A DNA stretch of 64,000 nucleotides from Candidatus Methanoperedentaceae archaeon GB37 (GTDB lineage Archaea; Halobacteriota; Methanosarcinia; Methanosarcinales; EX4572-44), in NCBI GenBank assembly GCA_905171695.1, contig LR991653.1, positions 1,020,258 to 1,084,257 on the forward strand. Direction: 5' to 3'. The translations under genes and the position numbers were made by a program. A model generated the notes under the pieces. The model was not told where the DNA came from. It worked only from the letters and a program-made list of their open reading frames with translations, and did not search any database. Positions 43,915-54,477 of this stretch are shown one piece after another. Within the stretch, counting starts at the first letter, position 1; each line of letters begins with the position of its first letter.

Positions 43915-45611
43915 ATGTTTTTAATGAAATTTGGAGATAAATCAAAACCTCTCAAAGCTTCCTCGACCTTCTTTTCAAATTCATCCCAGTTCTTGTATAA
44001 TTTATCTCCAATAGTTTTTAAAGCAGTAATTATCTCTTCCTGCTTTTTCTTTCCCTCATCTTCTTCTTTTAACCTTTTCTCCGGGTCTTTATGCTTGCTC
44101 TCTGCCAGTTTTACAAAAGCCTTAACAGAATAAAGATTCTCCAACCGCTCTTCACTAACCTGATAATTCAACTGCAAAGGTCTCTCAACAATTACCTTGG
44201 TATAGCCAAACTCTTCATTATCAAAAATCTTGCAATATTTATTTTCTTCAAATTTATCATATAAGTTAACAATTTCGTTAATATCATCATCAGAGAGATA
44301 ATTTCTCTTATTTCCCAAACTTTTTCGCATCTTTTTAAAGAAAGAAGTGGCATTAATCAACTGAATCTTTCCGACCCTCTCAACAGGTTTCTCGTTTGTT
44401 AAGACCCAGATATACGTATAAATACCTGTATTGAAGAACAACTGATCTGGCAGGGCAACCATAGCTTCAACATAATCGTTTTCAATCATCCATTTTCTTA
44501 TATCGCTTTCTCCCTGTCCAGCATCTCCTGTAAATAACGGGGAACCGTTTGTAATAACAGCAATTCTTGATTTTTCTTTGACTTTCATCTTGGAAATCAT
44601 ATGCTGTAAAAACAATAGTTGTCCATCATTGATACGAGGAAGTCCTGCCCCAAATCTCCCTTCAAACCCTTTTTCAGCCTCTCTTTTTACAACCTCTTCA
44701 TCCTGTTCCCATTTCCTGCCATAAGGAGGATTAGAAATGATAAAATCAAATCTATTATCGGGAAACTGGTCTTTAGAAAGTGTGCTGAAAGGACCCCTGA
44801 TATTTTCATCAGCCTCTCCTTTCATGAGCATATCCGCCTTGCATATAGCGTAAGTCTCCTCATTCACTTCCTGACCAAAGAGAACAACATCAACATCTTT
44901 ATTCATGCTCGTGACAAAATCCTTACAGCTCGTGAGCATTCCGCCTGTGCCGCAAGCAGGGTCATACACGGTCCTGATAATATCCTTCTTCTTCAGATTT
45001 TCACCGTTCTCGACAAACATCAATTTCGTCATCAACCCAACAACATCTCTGGGTGTAAAGTGCTCTCCAGCCTCCTCATTTGACTGCTCTGCAAACTTCC
45101 TGATCAATTCCTCGAAAATAGTCCCCATCTCATGATTGGAAACCACATCGGGATGCAGATCAACCTTTGATTCAGAGAACTTCTTAATCAAAAGGAACAA
45201 CAGATCCGCCTTGGCCAACCGGGTAATATGGGTTTTGATATGAAAATTCTCAAAAATGTCCTGAACATTCTTGCTGAAACAATCAAGATAATGCATTAAA
45301 TTCTGCTCAATATGCTCAGGGTCTTCAAGCAGGCTTTTAAAATCATATTTTGAATAGTTATAAATCCTAATGGATTTCCCTTTTTTATCCTTTGCAACAC
45401 TTTGAAGGATTGGCTCCATATTCTCAAACTGGCCTTTGTATTGGTTGTAAGTTTCAAGAACTGCTTTTTTGGAGTCACTTAAAACACAATCAAAACGTTT
45501 AAGCACTGTGAAAGGGAGGATTACCTTTTGATATTCATTCCTTTTATATACGCCCCTCAACAAATCCGCCAGATCCCATATAAAGCTAATCTTTTCCTGA
45601 AAGTTTCCCAT
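43878..45611 (-). pseudogene. hsdM: Type I restriction-modification methyltransferase HsdM, 3'-truncated
   Basis: A 577-residue remnant of an N6-adenine methylase subunit. It has the HsdM_N region (FIWDLADLLRGVYKRNEYQK), SAM motif I VYDPACGTGGMLTSCKDF (near residue 225), and catalytic motif IV FIISNPPYGRKW (near residue 295). The sequence ends ...LSPNFIKN and then runs about 12 residues into the IS630 end (43914), so the usual C-terminal 80-100 residues are missing. No hsdS or hsdR lies nearby. ATG 45611 follows AAGGTG. Codon use is AT-rich against the neighbours, suggesting transfer. Confidence 0.8.
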
Positions 45612-45678
45612 ATTCACACCTTATTTTTTACATCATATTCTGAATTTTATTATATAACAACTTCTCCGTTCTTATCCT

Positions 45679-46385
45679 GGACGTGTCCATTTAACATAAA
45701 CACCGCCTCAACCGATTATAATAAAGTATAAAGAGCTTACAGAACAAATTCCAGTTTTTAACAGAATTAAAATAGGTAATTGAGCAAAAGAATATCTTTA
45801 CTCTCTGTTTTAGTGTTGCATGAAATCTTTTGGGTGGATTTCATGCTCCGAAAGGACTGATCGCTCAAATTCCAGATCCAGGCTTTTCAGCGCATCTATA
45901 AGCCATGGGGCTTTATCAACGATGAATTTTGGTCTTCTTCTCACAGAACTCTTAGCACTTCTCCGAAGGACCTTGTAACAGGATAATTCCTGCTTGTATA
46001 AACTTTCATCAGGATTAACTCGTTTTTTTCCACATCTACAGCAGAATAAGCATAGTACGCCTTTTTATCTTGCTTTAACAACTGTTTCGTCTAACTCTAT
46101 CAGGTATCTTCTCTTCTTCTCTGATACAAGCAGGCAATCTCTCTTCAAACTTCCCTGTTCCAAACAGAGGTTTTAGAGACCGGATGAAGCCAGAGAGAGA
46201 ATTCTGGCAGTCCTCCCCCAGAGAAGACGTCTGAATACAGATTGCAACACCGAGAATCTTAACCTCGAAAGGCACCTTATTCCTCTCAAACACCCTTCAA
46301 CTCTTCAACAATCTCCCTTACCCTCAGCATAAATAAAAAATAGTCTCCCGTATCTCCCGTATTTATAATCTGATGTGGACAGGTC
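45679..46385 (-). mobile_element. IS6/IS240-like insertion sequence, copy 2, decayed
   Basis: Terminal repeats GGACGTGTCC (45679) and GGACAGGTCC (ending 46385). On the minus strand, remnants of the transposase can be read (VFERNKVPFEVKILGVAICI, then VRRNSC and MRVYTSRNYPVT in shifted frames). It has many frameshifts and a deletion before the DDE Glu. One hairpin arm of the double-hairpin insert of copy 3 survives at 45818-45846. Confidence 0.75.
45818..45846. repeat. Single hairpin, remnant of a double-hairpin insert
   Basis: GCATGAAATC / GATTTCATGC stem with a 9-base loop, identical in stem and loop (reverse complement) to the second hairpin of IS copy 3 (60654-60682). The first hairpin and the sequence before it are deleted. 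Confidence 0.65.
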
Positions 46386-46452
46386 CTGCTGGTTCCCTTG
46401 TTGGTTCTGTTGGTTCTGTTTTATCTCTCTTAAGTTGAAGCTGCCAAACTCT

Positions 46453-47091
46453 TCAAACCATCGATCTCGCGAATCTAAGGGCGCGCTCGATCTGCAGACT
46501 CACATCCTGACTCGAAGGCTCGCCATGACCAGGATATAACACCTCGACGTTCAGACCTGCAAGCCGCTCAATCGAGCGTAAAAGCGCGTGGGCATCACCA
46601 CCCAGAAGATCTACCCGGCCAACGCCTCCAGCGCCAAAGAGCGTATCGCCAGAGAAAAGACTGCCTGACTTGCGATGATACAGGCAAACACCACCCGGCG
46701 TATGACCTGGTGTGTGAATCACCTCAAGCCGATCACCACCTCCAATGGGCAAGAGGTCACCATCAGAGAGCACTATGTCCACATCAACAAGAGGCGCACT
46801 AGCGCCAAACATTGAAGCAACCGAGCCAAGATCGTCAGACAACAAACCAAGATCATCCCTATGAAGCGCAACCCGCAGATCACAACGTTCCACAAGATCA
46901 ACAAGCCCACCACTATGATCAAAGTGCGCATGCGTCAAAACCACAAGCTCCAGATCCTCAACATCCATAAACCTCGAAACCGCAGCAATCGTCTCGCTAC
47001 CACTAATTCCAGCATCAACCAGCATACCAGAATCAGGAAGCAGATATACATTACCACTATACACAGAAGTGCGAAGCAGATGAACCAACAT
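46453..47091 (-). CDS. MBL-fold metal hydrolase (glyoxalase II-like)
   Basis: A 212-residue metallo-beta-lactamase-fold hydrolase with the full ligand set: LTHAHFDHSGGL (HxHxDH), VIHTPGHTPGGVCLY, LFSGDTLFGAG and the late YPGHGEPS. It is predicted to be a soluble dinuclear zinc or iron thioesterase/hydrolase; substrate not evident. It is intact and is flanked on both sides by insertion sequences. Confidence 0.85.
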   Translation of the reverse strand: MLVHLLRTSVYSGNVYLLPDSGMLVDAGISGSETIAAVSRFMDVEDLELVVLTHAHFDHSGGLVDLVERCDLRVALHRDDLGLLSDDLGSVASMFGASAPLVDVDIVLSDGDLLPIGGGDRLEVIHTPGHTPGGVCLYHRKSGSLFSGDTLFGAGGVGRVDLLGGDAHALLRSIERLAGLNVEVLYPGHGEPSSQDVSLQIERALRFARSMV

Positions 47092-47631
47092 AGTAGCATT
47101 AGAATAAGAGACAAGAGAAGATCAAACTTTCCCACAAAAGAGAGAGAATAATCACAAACAAAACAAAAATATAACCCTCCCACAGCACAACTATAATCAT
47201 TCTTCTAGTTTTCTGCACTAATTAACTCTTCCACCCAATACCTCGAATAACTCTGCTTTCTCTCATCAAATAGATCCGATGCTACTCCTTCACAACTCTT
47301 GATCATCTCATTGAAGTCAAGAATATTGCTTAATTCTCTCTTCGAATCCTTCCAACCAAACTCGATAGGATTTAAGTCGGGAGAATAGGGTGGATCCTTG
47401 CATTGTCCAGTACGACGCACAATGGCCTGTCTGGATTTTTGCTTTCTTATGAGTTCAAGAAAAGCTATCATATCATCTGGTTTGCAGGAATCTGAGAGCA
47501 CTACAGCATCATTCCCATTCAAAGCTATGAAACCGAATATCTATCTGGATCTCTTCTTTCCTTCCCTGTATTTAACAATTGGTGTGTTTATCACCCTCCT
47601 ACTATAATAGGATTTAGCTGAATGGTACTCT

Positions 47632-47697
47632 CATCAAGAAAATCCTCGCTTTGCTCGGATTTACTTGGAGTATAGGATGCGTTTATACTTTCCTATA
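47632..47697. repeat. Double-hairpin insert, 66 bp, with 11-bp direct repeats
   Basis: CATCAAGAAAA occurs at 47632-47642 and again at 47698-47708, a 66-base period. Between them lie the imperfect hairpin AAATCC..GGATTT (47640-47663) and the perfect stem GTATAGGA / TCCTATAC. On the transposase strand it separates IIGFLD from the duplicated LDESTIQ and contains an in-frame TAG. Confidence 0.6.
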
Positions 47698-47805
47698 CAT
47701 CAAGAAAACCTATGATAGGATTTTCAACCTTGGATAAGCAATCATCTACTCTTTTTTTAGAATTTCTTCTGCATTCTCTGGTATCTTCTCATTCTGGATG
47801 AAAGG

Positions 47806-47850
47806 TCTTGATTACTCTGTAATCAAGAGCTGCTTATGAAATAAGCAGCA
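47806..47850. repeat. Double-hairpin insert, 45 bp
   Basis: Stems CTTGATTAC / GTAATCAAG (loop TCT) and GCTGCTTA / TAAGCAGC (loop TGAAA). It splits KKVKYGK from PFIQNEKIPEN in the IS630-B transposase, with an in-frame TAA inside. Confidence 0.65.
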
Positions 47851-48277
47851 TTTACCGTACTTAACTTTCTTCTTCCTTCTCAGAATGGTCCAGACTGTTT
47901 TGTATGCATACTCAGCACCTCTTCTTCTTTTTACGTAAACTGTGACCTCCTTCAAAGTCATCGCCTTACCTTCTATCTCCTTGGAGAATCTTATCCCATT
48001 CTTCACTGGAGATCCTTGGTTTTCTGCCTCTCTTACCTGTCTCTAGCAAGATTCCCTCATAACACTCTTTCTTCCATCTTTTCAGCCATTCCTTTACTGT
48101 TCTTTCAGATCTACTTATAATTTCTGACGCTTTGTATATGTTCTTTCCGTCATACAAAAGCAGTATTGCAAGCAATCTCTTTCTTTTCTGTACTTCTCTT
48201 CCAGTTCTTCCTTTGTAAAATGTTTTAGCATGAAGAATATTAATATCTGGAGGTGAAGTTATTTTAGGGATGAACTA

Positions 48278-48335
48278 TATGCTAAGGGTAAGGTGGGATT
48301 GTTGAAGAGTTGAGGGTGTTTGAGAGGAAGGATCG
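48278..48335 (+). mobile_element. Fragment of the IS6/IS240-like transposase gene
   Basis: ATGCTAAGGGTAAGG followed by GTTGAAGAGTTGAGGGTG matches the 5' end of the IS copy 1 transposase (MLRVR-IVEELKVFER). It is cut off at both ends and abuts the IS630-B end. Confidence 0.6.
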
Positions 48336-48444
48336 GTTTTTTATATCTGTTTTTATATCTGTGCAGGAAATATCATCTGCTTGGTCGTTTGGTGATCTGG
48401 TGTGGATCGTGGCGATAGTGAACGATAGTGATAAAGAGGCTACT

Positions 48445-49734
48445 TCATGACTTCATGTATTCTCGTAGTACCGTGGTTGCGTAGCTTCCCTTCTGGAGTG
48501 TGAAGTTGAGGGTTGCCTTGGTGTGGTTGTTGTGGAGTTCGTCCTCTGTTACGCTGCAAGTCGGGTTTGGGTTTGTCAGCACCTCTCTTCGCATGCCTCT
48601 TGATGCGTACTCTGCCGGTTTTATCTTGAAGTCCTCGAGTTTGATCTCCTCTTCTCTCAGCACCTCTCGTTCTATCTCGCCTGGCATCTCGGTTGCGAGT
48701 GGTGTTCCGTAGCCTGGCAGTGGCGCGGTTACGAAGGCTCGCCCACGTTCTATGAGCCTGTTGATGCCGTCCACATTCTCTCTCTTGACTCTCTGGAGTC
48801 GGTCTGTATCCGGGAGGCCGGTGCTCTTCTTGAAGCAGACAATATCCCCAGGTATTGCGGTCTCGAGTGGTATTCCACTCTTCATTCGCTTGGTCAGTAT
48901 CTTATTGAAGAGGTATGACTGGTATGCATGGATGAAGAGGCGTCTGAGGTTTTCTGGTAGTTTTGAGAGTGCTCCGAGGTAGTCGTCTGGGTGGGTTGTG
49001 AGGTGGTGGAGGATTGCGAGCTCGAATGTGAGGTTTTTGGGGTATAGTTTTATGCTCGCCTTGAAGTCCTCTGTCTCTGCGAGGTATCTGCGCGCTTCGA
49101 TCGCTTCAGGGTCTTCGCTTGGGTATCTCTTCGTGAGGTATGTCATAACGGCTTCTCTTGGGTTCTCTTCGATCAGGCTTCGTCCTACGAGATGGGTGAT
49201 TGGTCGTACCTCTCCAAATCGCTGAACTCCAAAGAAGTTTGGCGCGCCCCTCCTCCCCCTGAGTTCTTCTGTGATCCTCTCTATTCGGGCGATTGTGGCA
49301 TCGATCGAGTCTTCTATCCCTCGTATGGTAACCTGGAAACTGTTTGCACAGTGGTCTCCAAGGCTTATCTTTCTATTGGATCGTCCGATGACGCGGAGTC
49401 TGACATCCCTTAGAGTGATCCTCTCCACATCTTCAGGTGCGACGTTCCAGATGCTGATCCTCTGGCGTGTTATTGCACGTTTATCCTTTGTTCCTGCCCA
49501 CCCGAATCGGTTTTGGCTCACTCTGAGTATACGAGAGAGGTCTCGAATCAGTTTATGGGTGTCCCAGTTTCGTTTTTCAACCTCCACTATAAGATACTCT
49601 CCCCTCTCTCCCACTCTCTGAGTGCTGATCTCTTCGACTATGAAGTCGTTGATCCTCTCCCTCACGATCCCGCCGATGCCTTCACTCTTCGTGCCGTATG
49701 CTCCGATTCCGATCTTTTCATCGGTTCTCATCAT
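48445..49734 (-). CDS. truD: tRNA pseudouridine-13 synthase TruD
   Basis: A 429-residue pseudouridine synthase that modifies U13 in tRNA. Features are the N-terminal [17 protein letters not shown], the catalytic Asp in [19 protein letters not shown], and [16 protein letters not shown] with [18 protein letters not shown] [21 protein letters not shown] 49734 overlaps the stop of the upstream aminotransferase gene (ATGA), so they are coupled; the frame open further upstream is out of phase with that gene and was not used. The first part of the barrel insertion is typical of archaeal TruD. Confidence 0.94.
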   Translation of the reverse strand: MMRTDEKIGIGAYGTKSEGIGGIVRERINDFIVEEISTQRVGERGEYLIVEVEKRNWDTHKLIRDLSRILRVSQNRFGWAGTKDKRAITRQRISIWNVAPEDVERITLRDVRLRVIGRSNRKISLGDHCANSFQVTIRGIEDSIDATIARIERITEELRGRRGAPNFFGVQRFGEVRPITHLVGRSLIEENPREAVMTYLTKRYPSEDPEAIEARRYLAETEDFKASIKLYPKNLTFELAILHHLTTHPDDYLGALSKLPENLRRLFIHAYQSYLFNKILTKRMKSGIPLETAIPGDIVCFKKSTGLPDTDRLQRVKRENVDGINRLIERGRAFVTAPLPGYGTPLATEMPGEIEREVLREEEIKLEDFKIKPAEYASRGMRREVLTNPNPTCSVTEDELHNNHTKATLNFTLQKGSYATTVLREYMKS

Positions 49735-50900
49735 GTTGAGAGGTTGTCTTTGAGTCTTTCCATTCGCTTGACTGCTTCTTCTATTCGGTTGGTCGGTGTT
49801 GTTAGTGAGAAGCGGAGGTATCCTTCGCCGTGTTCTCCGAAGCCTATGCCTGGTGTTGCGATGATGCCTGCCTTCTCGAGGAGGAGTTTTGAGAACTCGA
49901 TTGAGGTGTAGTCTTCTGGTACTGGTGCCCAGATGTAGAAGGTTGCTTTTGGTGGCGTGACCCTGATGCCTATACGCTTCAAGCCTTTGATGAGCAGGTC
50001 TCTGCGTTCCCTGTATATCTTCTTCATCTCGTCTACACAGTCTTGTTCTCCTTTCATCGCTCTTATTCCTGCGCGCTGGACTGCTTCGAAGGCTCCAGAG
50101 TCGATATTTGTCTTTACCTCTCCGATGCCTTTGAGAATGTCCCTGTTCCCGACTGCGAAGCCGATGCGCCACCCGGTCATGTTGTATGTCTTGGATAGGC
50201 TGTTAAACTCTATCCCCACGTCCATTGCACCTGGAGCGTTCAGGAAGCTTGGCGCGCGATAGCCATCGAACGTCAACTCTGAGTACGCATTGTCAGAGAA
50301 GACTATGATCTCGTTCTCCAGTGCAAACTCAACAACCTCCCTGTAAAACCCCAGATCCGCAGTCGCTGAGGTGGGGTTGTTCGGGTAGTTGATGAAAAGA
50401 ATCTTCGCTCTTCTCAGAACATCCTCTGGTATCGCTCCAAGGTCTGGAAGAAACCCGTTCTCTGGCTCAAGCGGGATAGAGTAGGGCACACCCCCTGCAA
50501 AGACTGTAGCGATCCTGTAGACAGGGTACGCCGGGTCAGGCACGAGCGCAAGATCACCAGGATCGAGGAACGCAAGAGGCGCATGAGCAACACCCTCCTT
50601 CGAACCGATCAACGTGAGAACCTCGGTCTCAGGATCAAGCTCCACACCCATACGCTCCAGATACCAAAGAGACGCAGCCTCCCGAAACTCAAGCAGTCCA
50701 AGATACGAAGGATACGTATGAGTACTCGGATCCCTCGCAGCCCTGCACAACGCCTCCACAACATGAGACGGCGTTGGCCGATCAGGATCGCCAACACCAA
50801 GATCTATCACATCAACCCCCCTCTCGATCGCCCTCACTCTCGCATCATCGATCGCCGCAAAGAGATAAGGCGAAAGCGAACCAATCCTCTCAGAATACAT
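49731..50900 (-). CDS. dapL: LL-diaminopimelate aminotransferase or close relative
   Basis: A 389-residue class I/II PLP aminotransferase. [19 protein letters not shown] at the start, [21 protein letters not shown] and the PLP lysine in [19 protein letters not shown] match the DapL group, which makes LL-diaminopimelate directly from tetrahydrodipicolinate for lysine synthesis in methanogens. Other aminotransferases of this subgroup cannot be fully excluded. ATG 50900 follows GAGGT; the frame extends upstream but the extra 22 residues are hydrophobic and unlike the family. Confidence 0.85.
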   Translation of the reverse strand: MYSERIGSLSPYLFAAIDDARVRAIERGVDVIDLGVGDPDRPTPSHVVEALCRAARDPSTHTYPSYLGLLEFREAASLWYLERMGVELDPETEVLTLIGSKEGVAHAPLAFLDPGDLALVPDPAYPVYRIATVFAGGVPYSIPLEPENGFLPDLGAIPEDVLRRAKILFINYPNNPTSATADLGFYREVVEFALENEIIVFSDNAYSELTFDGYRAPSFLNAPGAMDVGIEFNSLSKTYNMTGWRIGFAVGNRDILKGIGEVKTNIDSGAFEAVQRAGIRAMKGEQDCVDEMKKIYRERRDLLIKGLKRIGIRVTPPKATFYIWAPVPEDYTSIEFSKLLLEKAGIIATPGIGFGEHGEGYLRFSLTTPTNRIEEAVKRMERLKDNLST

Positions 50901-50976
50901 CAACACTAACCTCAGAAACAACCCAGAAAGAAACCACCCACCTATATATGCTTTAAGGTCTGCCATTGAGTATAGC

Positions 50977-52281
50977 TTAATTGGTTGGGGTGTATTTTTT
51001 GATCAGTTGTGTTATTCTTCTGATCTCGTCGCCTTGTGTGCGTGCGGTCTTCAGTAGTTCATCGTATTGTTGGTTGGTTATGATTCTTGGTATTGGTTTT
51101 GAGGTTTCGGCGGTCAGCATGAGGTCGAAGCATCTTGCTTCGCTCTCTCTGAGTTTGAGTGGGGCGTATTCGCCGGTGTGTGGTTTGAAGCTTGGGTTCT
51201 CTTCTTCTGCTATCTCTGCGATCTCTTTTGCAAGGCTTGTTGATGGGATTGGTTCGGCGATGCTGACAAAGACGTCTTCGAGCATTGCGTCTTCGATGAA
51301 TCTGCGTGTGAGGTTGTAGTCTTCTTCTCTTTCGGCTGGGTGTCCGACTATGAAGGAGCCTGCGACGTGCACGCCGTGTGAACGCGCATTCTCTATTGCG
51401 TTCATCGCTTTTTCAGTGGTTGTTCCTTTATGCATCTCTTTGAGTACGTTGTCGCTTCCTGATTCGATTCCGAGGAAGATCCATCCGATGGTGTACGTTC
51501 TGATCGCTTCAAGGACTTCGCTATTGAGGTAGTCTACGCGCATATCAGGGACGGAGAGGTTCTTCTCTCCGATGATCTCTGAGATCTCTTGTAGGAGGTC
51601 GACGAATGAGTGTGAGAGTTTCTTCCTGTAACCGTATAGCGAGCCTGTGCCGCCGCTGACGGCGATCCTCTCGACTCCTGCGTCCTTGAACGCCTTCACT
51701 TCGTCGAGTATCTCTTCTTGCCTGCGGCTTCGAATCTCTCTGCCGAAGAACTCTGGCACCTGGCAGAAGTCACAGTTGCCGAGACAGCCGCGGTGTGTCT
51801 CGATGTAGACGTTTGCACCGCGAATCTGCTGCTCTGAGATGTCACTTGGTATGAGTGGGAGTGGGCGGGAGAGGTCACGCGGTCGTGCTCGTCTCTCTGT
51901 CACGATCAGGTCTTCATCTTCGATGAATGCGATCCCTGAGATCTCTTCGCTGATATCGTTCTCCGCGAGATCGAGCACTGTTTCCTCGCCTTCGCCGATC
52001 ACAACTGCCGAGACGTTGGAGAGTTCTCCAAGTACGATCTCTGGGTAGGCGCTGACAGGACCTCCGACGATGACCTGTTTTCCAGCGAGGAGGTTGAAGA
52101 ACTTCTTTATCTTCTCGTCCATTAGCTGGAGTGTTGAGTAGAGGCTGACAAAGATGATATCGGTATCGGGTTTTACGTCAAGTCTCTTTGTCAGTGTCAC
52201 GTCATACCCTGCGCTCTTCAGTATCCCACCTATGACCATCGAGCCGTACGTGTAGATCCCGGGCGAGACTATCGTCTTCAT
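50977..52281 (-). CDS. B12-binding radical SAM protein, MCR glutamine C-methyltransferase-like
   Basis: A 434-residue protein with an N-terminal cobalamin-binding Rossmann domain ([20 protein letters not shown], then [17 protein letters not shown] and [12 protein letters not shown]) followed by a radical SAM domain with cluster motif [12 protein letters not shown] (near residue 170). The layout, size and opening resemble the MJ_1487 family, shown to C-methylate a glutamine of methyl-coenzyme M reductase (MgmA). If correct it links the organism to MCR-type chemistry. A different B12-radical SAM methylase is the alternative. argS lies 20 bases upstream. Confidence 0.7.
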   Translation of the reverse strand: MKTIVSPGIYTYGSMVIGGILKSAGYDVTLTKRLDVKPDTDIIFVSLYSTLQLMDEKIKKFFNLLAGKQVIVGGPVSAYPEIVLGELSNVSAVVIGEGEETVLDLAENDISEEISGIAFIEDEDLIVTERRARPRDLSRPLPLIPSDISEQQIRGANVYIETHRGCLGNCDFCQVPEFFGREIRSRRQEEILDEVKAFKDAGVERIAVSGGTGSLYGYRKKLSHSFVDLLQEISEIIGEKNLSVPDMRVDYLNSEVLEAIRTYTIGWIFLGIESGSDNVLKEMHKGTTTEKAMNAIENARSHGVHVAGSFIVGHPAEREEDYNLTRRFIEDAMLEDVFVSIAEPIPSTSLAKEIAEIAEEENPSFKPHTGEYAPLKLRESEARCFDLMLTAETSKPIPRIITNQQYDELLKTARTQGDEIRRITQLIKKYTPTN

Positions 52282-52301
52282 GCTCTTGGATTATGATCTT
52301 T

Positions 52302-54008
52302 TCACATCTCTTCTGGTGCTTCCATTCCGAGCGTTTCAAGTGTGATTGCAAGCGTTGTTCTGGCAGCGTCAACGAGCATGAGTCGTGCTCTTCGAAGGTC
52401 TTCTTCGGCGTTGAGCACTGGCGAGTCGCGGTAGAACTGGTTAAAGCTCTCGGCAAGCTCTCGTGCATACGCCGCTAGAATATGGGGCTTCAGATCCTGT
52501 CCTGCTCTCTCTATAGCCTTTGGGAGGTATGCCATCTTCTTGATCAGCTCTCTCTCACTCTCTCCGGTGAGGAGGGTGGGGTCTGCCGATCCAAGGTCGT
52601 CTTCTTCTCCGTCTCCTCTTGCTCTTCGCAGGATGCTGCAGGCTCTGGCGTGAGCATACTGTATGAATGGCGCGCCCTGCTTCTCAAAATCGAGAGCCTC
52701 TCTCCAGTTAAAGACCATTGCCTTGTCAGCAGATACTTTAATTATGTCATAGCGGATCGCGGCTCTTCCAACTATCTCTGCCACTCTCTCCTTGAACTCG
52801 GGGCTCGTATCTGGTCTGCGCGTGCTGACCTCTTCGAGTGCATGCTTCTTGATCTCGTCGAGCAGTTCATCGGCAGAGATGAAAACACCTTTTCGTGTGC
52901 TCATAGAACCTTCGGGAAGCGAAACGAACTCGAAGATAACGATATCTGGCTGTTTCACGCCGATTAGATCGAGTACGAGCCGTAGTTGTCTCGATACGAG
53001 CTTATGATCAGAACCAAGCACGTCGATCATCCAGTCGCACTGCTCTGCCTTCCACCGGTGATAGGCAAGATCGCGAGTCGTGTAAAGAGTTGTGCCGTCC
53101 CGCCGCTGCAGAACAAGGCTCTTCTCGATCCCAAGATCCTTCAAGTCAACGACGAAGGCACCATCGTCCACTCTGACCCGACCTGTTCTCTTAAGATCTT
53201 CAACGATTTTAAAAACATCACCTGATGTGACGAAGGACGACTCGCTTATAAAGACGTCATGATCGATATTCAATCGCTTGAGCGTCTCACGTATGCCATC
53301 CATCGCAGGCTCCACAACACGAGAGAACTGCTTGAGAACGAGTTCATCGCCACCTTCAACACGCTGCATCAACTCGTTAACCTCTTTCCACCTCTCTTCA
53401 TCCTCTTCAAGCAGCTGATTGGCTCTCTGATACATATCAGCTATTGCATGATCCGACTTCATCGAGGAGTCAAGCTCGAAGTGCTCAAACGCCCATGCAA
53501 CGACCGCAATCTGACGACCCATATCATTAACATAATACTGCACCTCCACATCCCAGCCACATCTCCTGAGAATCCGTGCAAGCGTATCCCCAATTATAGA
53601 GTTTCGAATATGTCCAACATGGAGAGGACCATTCGGATTGGCAGAGGTATGCTCAACAATAACCTTTTTACCACCAGTACCAGTTACAGATCCAAAATCC
53701 ACTCCTTCAGCATGAATCCTCTCAACAGTCCTGGAAAAGTACTTCTCACTCACAAAGAAGTTAATATATGGTCCAGCAACCTCAACACGTCCGATAAGCT
53801 CAGAATCGTCGAGGCGTATCGCATCTCGCACCTCTCTTGCTATCGAGATGGGGCTCTTCCCGCAGGCTGCTCCAAGCCTGAAAGCTGCAGAGGTTGCCAG
53901 ATCAGCATGCTCTGACTCTTCAAGAGAGAGATCCGAGAACCTGAAACCAGTGATTTCAAAGGCTCTCTTCAGAACAGATTTTACTTCATCTTCAAACTGA
54001 ATGAACAC
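52302..54008 (-). CDS. argS: Arginyl-tRNA synthetase
   Basis: A 568-residue class I synthetase. The HIGH-type motif is NPNGPLHVGHIRNSIIGDTLAR near residue 118; the KMSKS equivalent is SMSTRKGVFISAD near residue 325. The C-terminal anticodon-binding DALR domain ends with TTLAITLETLGMEAPEEM. The N-terminal additional domain (SPISIAREVRDAIRLD) is present. Length is normal. It is transcribed into the B12-radical SAM gene. Confidence 0.96.
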   Translation of the reverse strand: MFIQFEDEVKSVLKRAFEITGFRFSDLSLEESEHADLATSAAFRLGAACGKSPISIAREVRDAIRLDDSELIGRVEVAGPYINFFVSEKYFSRTVERIHAEGVDFGSVTGTGGKKVIVEHTSANPNGPLHVGHIRNSIIGDTLARILRRCGWDVEVQYYVNDMGRQIAVVAWAFEHFELDSSMKSDHAIADMYQRANQLLEEDEERWKEVNELMQRVEGGDELVLKQFSRVVEPAMDGIRETLKRLNIDHDVFISESSFVTSGDVFKIVEDLKRTGRVRVDDGAFVVDLKDLGIEKSLVLQRRDGTTLYTTRDLAYHRWKAEQCDWMIDVLGSDHKLVSRQLRLVLDLIGVKQPDIVIFEFVSLPEGSMSTRKGVFISADELLDEIKKHALEEVSTRRPDTSPEFKERVAEIVGRAAIRYDIIKVSADKAMVFNWREALDFEKQGAPFIQYAHARACSILRRARGDGEEDDLGSADPTLLTGESERELIKKMAYLPKAIERAGQDLKPHILAAYARELAESFNQFYRDSPVLNAEEDLRRARLMLVDAARTTLAITLETLGMEAPEEM

Positions 54009-54141
54009 GATCAGATCCCTTCAACAATAGTAGAGTAATGGAGTTTAAGACCTGAGTAAATATAGATAATCCTTTCCACAAACCATCTTTCTGAAACCAT
54101 CAAACCAGCTCGAAGATCTTAAACCTGCAACCTGATAACCC

Positions 54142-54218
54142 CCCACCCATACCACCCATACCCTTATACCCACCTATACCCACCTATACCCACCTATACC
54201 CACCTATACCCCTATAAT
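54142..54218. repeat. 10-bp tandem repeat CACCTATACC
   Basis: Four exact copies of CACCTATACC at 54171-54210, with degenerate copies on both sides (CCCTTATACC, ACCACCCATA). It lies in the 470-base gap between argS and the TPR gene, close to a truncated ubiX. Simple-sequence expansion is the likeliest origin. Confidence 0.85.
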
Positions 54219-54260
54219 ACGTTGTATTCAACTCCAACTCTCAAACTTTAGGTTTTCTTC

Positions 54261-54383
54261 TTATACTAGACCGGTCTCTGATATGATGAGGCGTGTCGTG
54301 ATTTCCTTCTCTCTCAGTAGTTCGAGGGTTCGTATTCCATACTGGACGCCGCTTGCGCCTGTGATTCCAAGAACGATCTCCAT
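54261..54383 (-). pseudogene. ubiX: Truncated flavin prenyltransferase (UbiX/Pad1) N-terminus
   Basis: From ATG 54383 the frame reads MEIVLGITGASGVQYGIRTL and ends after LIISETGLV at TAA 54261, only 40 residues. GITGASGVQYG is the FMN-binding N-terminal motif of UbiX, whose full length is about 190 residues. Nothing further of the gene is found downstream, so it is a deletion remnant. Confidence 0.7.
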
Positions 54384-54477
54384 GGTATGTCTCAGGTTGT
54401 CTTGTTAGGGTATAAGTCTTTCATTCAATCTCTGTTGAACTTTTGGGTAAAAGAAGAGAGAATGAGTGCCTGGCGCT

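Larger units (their letters stand above)
47190..48279 (-). mobile_element. IS630-type insertion sequence (type B), decayed
   Basis: A 1090-bp element with ends ACTATAATCATTC (47190) and the complement of ATGAACTATA (48279). On the minus strand an HTH segment (ASEIISRSERTVKEWLKRWK), the linker GKRGRKPRISSEEWDKIL, FLDESTIQLNP with the first Asp region, NDAVVLSDSCKPDDMIAF, and PPYSPDLNPIEFGWKDSKRE with the catalytic Glu appear in shifted frames. Two double-hairpin inserts interrupt it. Fragments of the same ends occur at 60102-60180. Confidence 0.78.

Noticed and set aside
45679..46385. Intact transposase in IS copy 2
   Set aside because: Frameshifts, stops and a deletion before the catalytic Glu make it non-functional.
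49735..50172. Long N-terminal extension of truD
   Set aside because: It runs antiphase through the dapL coding region and is Arg/Ser-rich; the coupled ATG at 49734 gives a normal TruD.
54142..54218. CRISPR-like array in the 10-bp repeats
   Set aside because: Units are only 10 bp, contiguous and without spacers; no cas gene is nearby.
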